Shown piece by piece: positions 43,375 through 50,337 of a DNA stretch of 64,000 nt. The position numbers and the translations under genes were made by a program. The stretch's first letter is position 1, and every line of letters starts with the position of its first letter. This DNA comes from Oscillospiraceae bacterium (GTDB taxonomy: Bacteria; Bacillota; Clostridia; Oscillospirales; Acutalibacteraceae). The notes beneath the pieces were generated by a model. That model did not search any database. It was not told where the DNA came from and saw nothing but the letters and a program-made list of their open reading frames with translations. Where the stretch lies: positions 1-64,000 of the forward strand of contig JAIRXU010000017.1 of the NCBI GenBank assembly GCA_031268095.1, read 5' to 3'.

Positions 43375-44034
43375 TTACATTACAGGAGCGTCTTGTTCCA
43401 GCTGCTGGAGATCCTTGCGCTTGCGCAGGACCAGCATAAGAATCGTGAGGATCAGCATGACGGCCCCGAGCCCGTAAATCGCGTAGGCGATGATATCTCC
43501 GGTGGGAGGCGGGGTCACTTCATGGTTGTGGACGCCATAAAAAATCCAGTTGACATCGGCTTTGCTAATCTCCTCGGAAGGGACAATCGTCGGGTCAACG
43601 GTGAGAGTGGCGGTCAGCGTGCCGGTATCGCCGATTTTGTATGTGCCCAGCGGCAGGGGATTTTTGATCATGTCAACGTCTTCGTCGCCCCGAACCCGGC
43701 CATGGTAGATCACTTCGCCGTCGAGTTCCAGCACAAGGTCAATCGCGTCGAGCAGGTCGATGGGTCCGCTGGACCCAATCGGTTCCGCCCGCATGGTCAG
43801 GACAGTGGTGGCGTCGGAGTAATTGCTGATGATCAGGGTCTTCGTGATGACGTCGCCGGGCAAGAGTCCGGTCGCATTGATGATGTACTCGCCGTCCGCA
43901 TCCACATGGATGCCGTCATGGTCACCAATCACAAATCCTTCGGGGAGGGCAAGCGCAGCAGCGTGGACAACCGCCCCTGAAAGAATGAGAAGGAAGCATA
44001 AGGCGGACAAGATGGTTTTTTTCCAAGCATGCAT
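43375..44034 (-). CDS. Surface protein with PPTGD sorting-like signal
   Basis: A predicted exported protein of 219 residues. The signal peptide is KKTILSALCFLLILSGAVVHA with likely cleavage near AAALA. The mature part is one beta-rich domain (ITKTLIISNYSDATTVLTMR, TYKIGDTGTLTATLTVDP) that looks Ig-like. The C-terminus has PPPTGDIIAYAIYG, a hydrophobic helix and the basic tail RKRKD, the layout of a sortase sorting signal with PPxTG in place of LPxTG. Without sortase cleavage it would still be membrane-anchored. No sortase gene is in the window. It sits between the first BsaA-like gene and the camelysin-like gene, so it is a good candidate for the tether of the fibre or matrix. That role is inference. 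Confidence 0.75.
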   Translation of the reverse strand: MHAWKKTILSALCFLLILSGAVVHAAALALPEGFVIGDHDGIHVDADGEYIINATGLLPGDVITKTLIISNYSDATTVLTMRAEPIGSSGPIDLLDAIDLVLELDGEVIYHGRVRGDEDVDMIKNPLPLGTYKIGDTGTLTATLTVDPTIVPSEEISKADVNWIFYGVHNHEVTPPPTGDIIAYAIYGLGAVMLILTILMLVLRKRKDLQQLEQDAPVM

Positions 44035-44071
44035 ACTTCGTTCCCTCCTAATGGACTACCGGGGTTTAGGT

Positions 44072-45235
44072 TTACGCGATGAACACGTTCAGCGCATCCA
44101 GAGCCGCAATGATCTTCGCGCCTTCGGAACCCACTGTGGTGTTCAGGCTCCAGCCGCCGCCGGTGGTGGAGGACATGGCGTCTTTGATCGGCTGGATCGC
44201 TTCCATGTTGACATACAGGTCGTAAATCAAGCTGGCATAGGACTCATCCGCAGCGCCGTCCAGCTTCACGCCGTTGAGCAGCAGGGGGCTGATCGTGCCG
44301 GAGGGGATCAGTCCGATGAAGTAGAACCAGCCGTCTTCAATGTTGTAATACCACTTGTTGGCGGTCGGAGCCGTCCAATCGGTGGAAGTAGCATCATACT
44401 TCAGCTGGATCAGGCTGTCCAGTGTGGAGGTCGCGACGCCAGCGGTCGTGTTCGGGAAGCTGAGGGTGGTGACGGCCGGCGTCAGCGCGCCGGTGTAGTC
44501 GATCTTGCCCCAAGCCTTCGCGGTGCTCGACAGGCTGTCGTACGCATAGAAAACAGCGGAGTTGTCAACGTATTCCAGGTTGAAGCCAATTAAAGCACCG
44601 GTAATAGGATCCAATTTATCCGTCGCGCGGAAATTGGCCTGCGCGGACTGGTTCTTGCCGCCGAAGGACGGATCAGTGGAAGCGATAGGATTCCAGAAGT
44701 AGAAGGAGAACGTGCGCTGCTCCAGTGAGGTCGCCGTAGCGGGCGTGATGATTTCCTTCACTTCCAGCGTCGCGGCAGCTGCCGCACCCACATCGTCAAT
44801 GAAAGCAGCAGAGTTGGTGAAGGTGAAATCAGCGCGGCTGGCAACCGTCTTCCAATCGGTCGCGCCGGTGCCAACTGCATAGGCGGTCACATCAGCCTGC
44901 ACGGGTACTTGGCCAGCGACGTAAGGGGCGTTGTTGTGCTGGACACTACCAATGGGCTTGGTCAGAGCTTCTTCGAAGGAGATCCGGGCGAGGACGGCGT
45001 TGCGGCCAACGTTGTTGACGCCGACGTCCTTCTTGATTTCCTGGCCGGGGGTCCAGTCGTATGGCTCGCGGAACAGTTCGTAGAGGGTGACGGATCCGTC
45101 GGTGATGCTGGCGGTCTCGAAGTGGTTCTGCTTGCCGTCGGTGGCGGTGAACCACGCGAAGGTGCTGCCGGTGATGGCCGTGGCGACGGCCAGCACGAGG
45201 GCGAGGGCTACGATGATTTTGCGGTTGACTTTCAT
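44072..45235 (-). CDS. BsaA/TasA-like SipW-dependent matrix protein, first copy
   Basis: A predicted secreted matrix subunit of 387 residues, encoded directly after the signal peptidase gene. The start VNRKIIVALALVLAVATA and then ITGSTFAWFTATDGKQNHFE form the SipW-type signal region. The mature part opens with TLYELFREPYDWTPGQEI and VGVNNVGRNAVLARISFEE and ends with the conserved block GWFYFIGLIPSGTISPLLLN and DLYVNMEAIQPIKDAM. This family (TasA, BsaA, camelysin) forms beta-rich extracellular fibres in other Firmicutes. AAGGGAGT precedes the ATG. The position after the peptidase gene parallels known sipW-tasA operons; fibre formation here is inferred. Confidence 0.9.
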   Translation of the reverse strand: MKVNRKIIVALALVLAVATAITGSTFAWFTATDGKQNHFETASITDGSVTLYELFREPYDWTPGQEIKKDVGVNNVGRNAVLARISFEEALTKPIGSVQHNNAPYVAGQVPVQADVTAYAVGTGATDWKTVASRADFTFTNSAAFIDDVGAAAAATLEVKEIITPATATSLEQRTFSFYFWNPIASTDPSFGGKNQSAQANFRATDKLDPITGALIGFNLEYVDNSAVFYAYDSLSSTAKAWGKIDYTGALTPAVTTLSFPNTTAGVATSTLDSLIQLKYDATSTDWTAPTANKWYYNIEDGWFYFIGLIPSGTISPLLLNGVKLDGAADESYASLIYDLYVNMEAIQPIKDAMSSTTGGGWSLNTTVGSEGAKIIAALDALNVFIA

Positions 45236-45339
45236 GATTTGTACTCCCTTTCTTTTTTTGCTTCCTTCGTTTTTATCCTACAACACCCCTTGCGGGATGG
45301 TGGGATCAAATGGGGCGCGCCTCGCGGGGCGCTGGCTTT

Positions 45340-47388
45340 TTACGACTTCGCCTGCACGGCGGGCTGCTGTCCTGCCTTGCCCCGCTTCTTGGCCTGGGGC
45401 TTGGAGAAGTAATAGAACAGCGTGAAAAGGAACGCGACAACGATGACGCAGAAGGCAATTGTCAGCACCAAGTGCTTTTGCGCGGTCTTGATTACGCCGC
45501 CGATCTTCGGAACCGTAGCGACCTTGATGCCGATGAGGGCTTCTGCCGGGATCGGCGGATCCGCATCCTTGTTGTGGTCTCCCTTGGTGACGAAGTAAAG
45601 TTCGTCGGGGTTTTCGGCGGTCAGCCCGTGCTTGACCTCAATGCATCGGTGGGTCAGCGCGGCGGAAGATTGGCCGCTTTTGCTGTCGAACGACGGATTG
45701 AAGGTAATGATGTCGCCTGCCTTGACGTCCTGGGGATTGGCAAGCTTGACGATGATGGAGTCTCCGGGATAAAAACCGCCCTCGGGTGTCGAGCCGTCAA
45801 CTTGCTCCGTCGGAATCATGGACTCTGTCAGGACGTTATAGAAACGGAAACCGAAGATATTCTTTTCGGGGTTGTCGCTGTTGGCGAAGATCACGGCGCC
45901 GACGATCACAACGGCGCAGAAGACGATCGTAAGGATATTGAAGATATTGGAGACCAGCTTTCGTTTCCCGGTGACAGGCTGCGGCTCCTCCTCCGGCGCT
46001 TCCTCCTCGGCCTCAGCGTCCTCCTGCTTGGCCGCGCGGCGTTCCTTGATCTTCTGGAGGCTGCCGCCGACCCAATCCTTTGCCTTGGTCATGGCTGACG
46101 GGCCCTGCTCCTCCTCTTCTTCCGGCGGCTTTGCCGGGGTTGCCGCCGTCTGGAAGACAGGGGCTGCCGCAACGGGCGGCGCGGGCGGAGACTGCGGGAA
46201 TTCCTGCGCTGTCGGCATGGGCGGGAGGGGAGCCGGAATCGCTTCCGGTTCGGGCCGCTGCCAAGTGGGCTCCTGCCATTGCTGAGGATTCTGTGCGTTC
46301 TGGTCATAGAAATCTGGCTGCGGCCAGGCCGGAACGGGCTGCGGAGGAATGTAGCTCTCCTGCGGCAACGCTGGCTCAGGCTGCCGCCAAACAGGTTTCT
46401 GCCATTGAGGCTCTGGCCAAGGCTGCGCGTTCTGCTGGTAAATCTCCGGCTGCGGCTCGGGTTCCGGCTGCCAACTGGCATTGGAATAGACCGCTGGCTG
46501 CGGCTCGGGCTCCAATGGCGGCCACTCCTGCTGCTGGGGATAGAAGCCCTGCGGCAGCTCGGGTTCCGGCTGCCATCCGGCATTGAAGTAGGGCGGCTCG
46601 GGTTCCGGCTCCTGCCACTGGGGAGCGTAATACTCCTCCGGCTGCGGCTCGGGCTCCGGCTGTTGCCATTGGACGTAAATATCTTGGGGGGATTCCAGCT
46701 GCATATTTGGCGCGCCGGGATCCTGCCAACCAATATCTTGGCTCCAGTCGGTCTGCCAATCACTCTCCGGCCAAGGAGCGTCCTGCCAAGGGGCATAGAC
46801 ATCCTCTGTCCGCCCCGGCGCGACATGCCGGGGGACTCGGTCCTCTGCCGCATCTGCCTTAGGCGCTTCCGGCCCTTGCTCTTTGGGCGCCGCCGGTTTC
46901 TCCCGCGGCGGTTCCGGCAACACTGGTTCATGGGCTGCTGTAAGTTGCCCTGCCCCAGACCCCATCAGCGCAGCGGGAGCCGTCAAAGAAATATTCGAAT
47001 GAAACTGAAGGATAATGGGCGTCGCCGAATCCACCGCTTCGCCCTGATAGAATGGGTTGGGAAAGTACGCGACACAGTAGGGTTGCGCACTGACATTGAT
47101 CGGGAAGGGGAGTCCCAACTGAGCGGCTTGCGCTGTCTGCCCACCGTCGGAGCCTGCGGCTTTTCCTGCCGACGGTTGTTCCGCCTTGTCCGCCTCGCCG
47201 CCGTCTTCATAGGGCGGGGGAATCGGCTTCTCGCTGGCCGCCGTCCGTCCGCGGTAGGTTCCCGCCTCGCCAAAGTCCTCAAAGCAAGTGCTCTTCGGAG
47301 CGGATGACACGCCCAGAGCAGGCTCATTCGCGATCGGATCCTGCGCAAACGCCGGCTCCCCATACCGATAGGGAAGATGGTTCGTCAT
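45340..47388 (-). CDS. SipW-type signal peptidase I with long low-complexity N-terminal extension
   Basis: 682 residues, against about 190 for SipW. The peptidase is in the last 220 residues: helix 1 (NIFNILTIVFCAVVIVGAVI, about 481-500), catalytic Ser523 in NVLTESMIP, GDSIIV, AGDIITF, and the ER-type catalytic His580 in ALTHRC. TKGDHNKDAD (601-610) matches the SipW TKGDNN region, and a second helix spans about 640-661. The first 470 residues have no signal peptide and would face the cytoplasm. Residues 195-385 are dominated by Trp, Pro, Gln, Glu and Tyr with WQPEPEPQPE-like repeats, and 450-470 are acidic. It heads the locus, so it probably matures the AWFxA-type substrates encoded downstream. 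The role of the extension is unknown. Confidence 0.9.
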   Translation of the reverse strand: MTNHLPYRYGEPAFAQDPIANEPALGVSSAPKSTCFEDFGEAGTYRGRTAASEKPIPPPYEDGGEADKAEQPSAGKAAGSDGGQTAQAAQLGLPFPINVSAQPYCVAYFPNPFYQGEAVDSATPIILQFHSNISLTAPAALMGSGAGQLTAAHEPVLPEPPREKPAAPKEQGPEAPKADAAEDRVPRHVAPGRTEDVYAPWQDAPWPESDWQTDWSQDIGWQDPGAPNMQLESPQDIYVQWQQPEPEPQPEEYYAPQWQEPEPEPPYFNAGWQPEPELPQGFYPQQQEWPPLEPEPQPAVYSNASWQPEPEPQPEIYQQNAQPWPEPQWQKPVWRQPEPALPQESYIPPQPVPAWPQPDFYDQNAQNPQQWQEPTWQRPEPEAIPAPLPPMPTAQEFPQSPPAPPVAAAPVFQTAATPAKPPEEEEEQGPSAMTKAKDWVGGSLQKIKERRAAKQEDAEAEEEAPEEEPQPVTGKRKLVSNIFNILTIVFCAVVIVGAVIFANSDNPEKNIFGFRFYNVLTESMIPTEQVDGSTPEGGFYPGDSIIVKLANPQDVKAGDIITFNPSFDSKSGQSSAALTHRCIEVKHGLTAENPDELYFVTKGDHNKDADPPIPAEALIGIKVATVPKIGGVIKTAQKHLVLTIAFCVIVVAFLFTLFYYFSKPQAKKRGKAGQQPAVQAKS
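46234..46806 (-). repeat. Coding repeat region: Trp/Pro/Gln/Glu-rich tandem motifs
   Basis: Within the SipW-type gene, short imperfect repeats encode units such as WQQPEPEPQPEEYYAP, WQEPEPEPPYFNAG, WQPEPELPQGFYP and WQPEPEPQPEIYQQ, about 13-20 residues apart. At DNA level GGCTCGGGTTCCGGCTGCCA-type stretches recur. Such arrays can change copy number by slippage or recombination. Confidence 0.8.
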
Positions 47389-47561
47389 TTGTTTCGCTCC
47401 TTTTGCTTTTACAGCCTTACTCTTTTACCGTCTACCGTCCGCGCCCTTCAGCGCTGAGCTCTTGTTTGAACGACCGAGGAACACCGCCTGTGTACCACTC
47501 ATTGCTGCGGGGAAGTTCACTTCGTGCAGTGAATTGAAAAATCAATTTCTAAAGCATCAAC

Positions 47562-47590
47562 ACAATACCACGTTTTCATCCCGAGGTCAA
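47562..47590 (-). promoter_or_regulatory. SigA-type promoter of the SipW/BsaA-like locus
   Basis: On the minus strand TTGACC (47585-47590) is followed after 17 bases by TATTGT (47562-47567). It points toward the peptidase gene and implies a long leader of about 165 bases. Confidence 0.65.
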
Positions 47591-47592
47591 CA

Positions 47593-47680
47593 GGATTTTT
47601 TAAAAAATCCAGAAAAAACGGGCGTTTTTTTCGAGATTTCAACTGGCTTGGAAGAAGCCGGGAATCCGATTTTGGATTCC
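47593..47680. repeat. Cluster of four inverted repeats immediately upstream of the -35 element
   Basis: GGATTTTTTAAAAAATCC (47593-47610) is a perfect palindrome. GAAAAAACG/CGTTTTTTTC (47612-47632), GGCTT/AAGCC (47645-47659) and GGAATCC/GGATTCC (47661-47680) follow. They start three bases beyond the -35 and cover 88 bases. They could be operators for a regulator of the locus or act as transcription stops for upstream readthrough. Confidence 0.6.
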
Positions 47681-47764
47681 TCCCAAAAAATCCTATTCTA
47701 TTTTTCTTTTCTAGAATCAATTGCGCCTTCACTTTAACGCGGCATTGTAAGGAAAATTATAGGG

Positions 47765-47787
47765 AAAACCGCCGGTTGGTCCGGCGG
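47765..47787 (-). terminator. Probable terminator of the small membrane-protein gene
   Basis: CCGCCGG (47769-47775) pairs with CCGGCGG (47781-47787) over a 5-base loop. On the minus strand the stem is followed by TTTTCCC, a short T-tract, so termination may be partial. Confidence 0.5.
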
Positions 47788-47821
47788 CTTGCGGCAGCGG
47801 TGGATTGATCCCCCACATTTT

Positions 47822-48079
47822 CTATTTTTTGGATCCCGCCATGGCCTCTAGAAGAAGAAAACCGACCATCAGCAGACCAAGCGCGCCTCGGACGCCCTGC
47901 GTCAGACTCTGCGAAAGGTCCAGCGCGCCGACGTAGCCCAGCCAGCGGCCTGCGGAGAACCAGAGAAAGATAGCACCCAGGTAAAGCAGCAGCAGGGTGG
48001 GCAGGGCCAGCCGAAGCAACCGGCGGCCAGCAGGGCTGACGTCCCGCAGCACCTCCGCGACAGTATGTACCAATTTCAT
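47822..48079 (-). CDS. Small membrane protein of unknown function
   Basis: 85 residues with two predicted membrane helices: LALPTLLLLYLGAIFLWFSA and about VRGALGLLMVGFLLLEAMAG, joined by a short loop, with a charged cytoplasmic start (KLVHTVAEVLRDVSPAGRRL). ATG is preferred over an upstream in-frame start because GGAGAAGG precedes it. No family is recognised. It is divergent from the M42 peptidase genes and lies upstream of the matrix-locus promoter with a weak terminator between. Confidence 0.7.
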   Translation of the reverse strand: MKLVHTVAEVLRDVSPAGRRLLRLALPTLLLLYLGAIFLWFSAGRWLGYVGALDLSQSLTQGVRGALGLLMVGFLLLEAMAGSKK

Positions 48080-48197
48080 AGGCCTTCTCCTTTCGGCGTT
48101 TGGATTCGTCTCCAGAATACCAGATCTTCTTCGCCGCCGCAAGGGCAATTTCTTGGCATAAATCGCAAAGTTTGGGCTACCATTTTTCTCCGCGGTG

Positions 48198-48206
48198 TGA
48201 TATAAT
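48198..48206 (+). promoter_or_regulatory. Extended -10 promoter candidate for the M42 peptidase genes
   Basis: TATAAT (48201-48206) is preceded by TGA, which gives the extended -10 form TGnTATAAT. No convincing -35 hexamer lies at the normal distance. The leader to the TTG start would be about 35 bases. Confidence 0.45.
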
Positions 48207-48249
48207 AAAGAATAGCGTTGAGAGACAAGACAAGAGATGAGGTGGAAGC

Positions 48250-49272
48250 TTGGATCGGATCGCGGATATCTTGGCGGCGCTTTGCCGGGTGGAGGGGGTT
48301 TCCGGCGCGGAAGACGCGGCGGCAGAAGCTGCTTCGATTTTCTTGGAGCAAAGCAGCGCCGTCCAAACGGACAGGCTCGGGAACGTGCTAGGGTTCCGGA
48401 CAGGCGGTCAGACGGGCGGGCCGCGCATTTTATTGGACGCGCACTTGGACCAGATTGGCCTGATTGTCACTGCTGTCACAGAAGAGGGCTTCCTGCGGGT
48501 CGGCGCATGCGGTCACATGGACGCGAGGGTGCTGGCAGCGCAGGAAGTGATCGTCCACGGCAGCCAGCCGCTGCTGGGGGTGATCTCCTCCGTCCCGCCG
48601 CATTTAGCCAAAGGGGACGAATCGGCTTGCCCGGATATCCGAGATCTGTGCGTCGATATCGGTTTTTCCGGCGAGCGGGCGGCGGCGCTGGTCCCGCTGG
48701 GTTCCCGGGTGACGCTGCTGACGGATCCCATGCGGCTGGCGGCCCGCCGATTCACTGGCGCGGCGCTGGACAACCGAGCCGGGGTAGCAGCCATCCTGCG
48801 CTGCCTGGAATTCCTGGACGGGGAGGCCACCTGTCCGCTGACGGTTCTTTTCTCCGCGCAGGAGGAAACCGGCGGCAGCGGCGCGGCGGCGGCTGGCTTT
48901 TCGATGGCGCCTGACGAGGCCATCGCGGTAGACGTCAGTTTTGGTCAGGCGCCAGGGCTGGCTCCGGAAGAAGCGGCTCCCTTGGGCTGCGGGACGCTGA
49001 TCGGCTGGTCGCCGGTGCTCTCGCGGGATCTTTCCCTGCGGCTGGAAGAGCTGGCGCAAACGGAACGCATCCCTTTCCGGCGAGAGGTCATGGGTGGGCG
49101 GACAGGCACCAACGCCGACCGGTTGCAAGTCGCCGGGACGGGCATTCCCTGCGGGCTGCTCTCCATCCCCCTGCGCAACATGCATACGGGGATCGAGGTC
49201 TTGGACCTGGCGGACAGCGAGGCGACAGCGAAACTGCTGGCCGCATATGTGCGAGACAAGAGCCGACGATAG
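48250..49272 (+). CDS. M42 family aminopeptidase, first of a tandem pair
   Basis: A di-metal aminopeptidase of the M42/TET family, 340 residues. Expected metal and catalytic motifs are DAHLDQIGLIVTAV, GAALDNRAGVAAILRCLEFL, FSAQEETGGSGA with the Glu pair, AVDVSFGQAPG, and the final His in RNMHTGIEVLDL, preceded by RTGTNADRLQVAGTGIPCG. The start is TTG after GAGGTGG. Its closest visible relative is the next gene, 45 bases downstream. M42 enzymes form dodecamers that trim short peptides. The tandem arrangement suggests mixed or complementary specificity; that is inference. Confidence 0.9.
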   Translation: MDRIADILAALCRVEGVSGAEDAAAEAASIFLEQSSAVQTDRLGNVLGFRTGGQTGGPRILLDAHLDQIGLIVTAVTEEGFLRVGACGHMDARVLAAQEVIVHGSQPLLGVISSVPPHLAKGDESACPDIRDLCVDIGFSGERAAALVPLGSRVTLLTDPMRLAARRFTGAALDNRAGVAAILRCLEFLDGEATCPLTVLFSAQEETGGSGAAAAGFSMAPDEAIAVDVSFGQAPGLAPEEAAPLGCGTLIGWSPVLSRDLSLRLEELAQTERIPFRREVMGGRTGTNADRLQVAGTGIPCGLLSIPLRNMHTGIEVLDLADSEATAKLLAAYVRDKSRR

Positions 49273-49317
49273 CAGAATGAAACATCGTATAGTTTTACGG
49301 AAATGTGAGGTATCCAC

Positions 49318-50337
49318 ATGAACTCCGATTGGCTGCGCAAACTATGCGCGGTTGGTGGCGTCTCCGGGCAGGAAGACGCAGTCCGGGACATCCTTCTGTC
49401 TCTGCTCCCGCCAGAAGCGGAAACGCAGACCGATGGGCTGGGCAATCTGATCGTCCGCAAAAAAGGGGCCGCCCGGCCCAAAAACACCGTCATGCTCTGC
49501 GCCCATATGGACGAAGTGGGTATGCTGGTGACCTATATTTCCTCCGACGGAATGCTAAAGTTCAGCGCCATCGGCATGGACCGCAAGGCGTACCTCGGCA
49601 AACGCGTTGCCGTCGGCTGCCAGGCGCTGCCTGGGGTCGTCGGCGTGACGCCGGTCCATCTCCTCTCCGACGACAAACAGAAAACCATCCCTGCTGCTCA
49701 TACTTTATATATAGATATTGGCGCGGCGGACCGGGAGGCGGCGGAAGCGCTGGTGCAGCCAGGCGACGCGGTACAACTGACCGGAGATCTGGCTTCCTTC
49801 GGGGACGGCTGCTGGAAGGGGAAAGCCCTGGATGACCGGATGGGCTGCCTGCTTCTGCTGGAGTTATTGCAGGAAGATCTGCCGTATGATATATGCGTCG
49901 TGTTCACCGTTCAGGAAGAAGTGGGGCTGCGGGGCGCGAAGGCGGCGGCCTTTTCGGTGGACCCGGCGTACGCTGTCGTCGTGGAAACAACAACGGCGGC
50001 GGACTTGCCCGATATCTCCGGCGCGGAGCGGGTCTGCCGGCTTGGCGGCGGCGCGGTGGTGTCATTCATGGACAAAGGCACCATCTATCCCTTCGCGCTT
50101 TACCGCAGCGCTATGGCCTTGGCGGCACAGCACGGGATTCCCGTCCAGACAAAGAGCCTCGTCGCCGGAGGTAACGACGCAGGCGCCATCCACCAAAGCC
50201 GGGGCGGGGTGCCGACGCTGGCGATCTCCGTCCCTTGCCGGTACCTGCATTCCCCCGCCTGCGTAGCCAAAGAAGCGGACTGGGCGGCGGTGGCGGCACT
50301 GACGCGGCTGGTTTGGGAGGATTTCTGTCAACAATGA
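49318..50337 (+). CDS. M42 family aminopeptidase, second of a tandem pair
   Basis: 339 residues, similar to the preceding protein but clearly diverged. Motifs are CAHMDEVGMLVTYI, KALDDRMGCLLLLELL, TVQEEVGLRGAKAAA, and the final-His region PTLAISVPCRYLHSPACV, preceded by GGNDAGAIHQSRGG. The third metal ligand position reads VVVETTTAAD, with Glu where the first copy has Asp. The first copy keeps GTNAD where this one has GNDAG. The stop overlaps the GNAT start in ATGA. Confidence 0.9.
   Translation: MNSDWLRKLCAVGGVSGQEDAVRDILLSLLPPEAETQTDGLGNLIVRKKGAARPKNTVMLCAHMDEVGMLVTYISSDGMLKFSAIGMDRKAYLGKRVAVGCQALPGVVGVTPVHLLSDDKQKTIPAAHTLYIDIGAADREAAEALVQPGDAVQLTGDLASFGDGCWKGKALDDRMGCLLLLELLQEDLPYDICVVFTVQEEVGLRGAKAAAFSVDPAYAVVVETTTAADLPDISGAERVCRLGGGAVVSFMDKGTIYPFALYRSAMALAAQHGIPVQTKSLVAGGNDAGAIHQSRGGVPTLAISVPCRYLHSPACVAKEADWAAVAALTRLVWEDFCQQ

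Larger units (their letters stand above)
47389..47821. other. Regulatory region upstream of the matrix locus
   Basis: These 433 bases carry no supported gene and are visibly richer in A+T than the flanks. From right to left on the minus strand they contain a short hairpin terminator for the upstream membrane-protein gene, a cluster of palindromes (47593-47680), a good SigA-type promoter (47562-47590), and an untranslated leader of about 165 bases before the peptidase ATG. The leader contains a small hairpin, TTCACT...AGTGAA, near 47516-47535, but no riboswitch class that I recognise. AAAGGAG lies before the ATG. Confidence 0.6.

Noticed and set aside
45317-45332. Hairpin GCGCC/GGCGC between the peptidase and first BsaA-like gene as a terminator
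   Set aside because: The stem has only 5 pairs and no T-tract follows on the minus strand.
46234-46806. CRISPR-like array suggested by regularly spaced short repeats
   Set aside because: The repeats are imperfect, in frame and coding (WQPEPE units), with no spacer-like unique segments or cas genes.
47389-47560. Cyclic-di-GMP or other riboswitch in the long leader of the matrix locus
   Set aside because: I found none of the conserved core sequences of known c-di-GMP riboswitches; only a short hairpin is visible.
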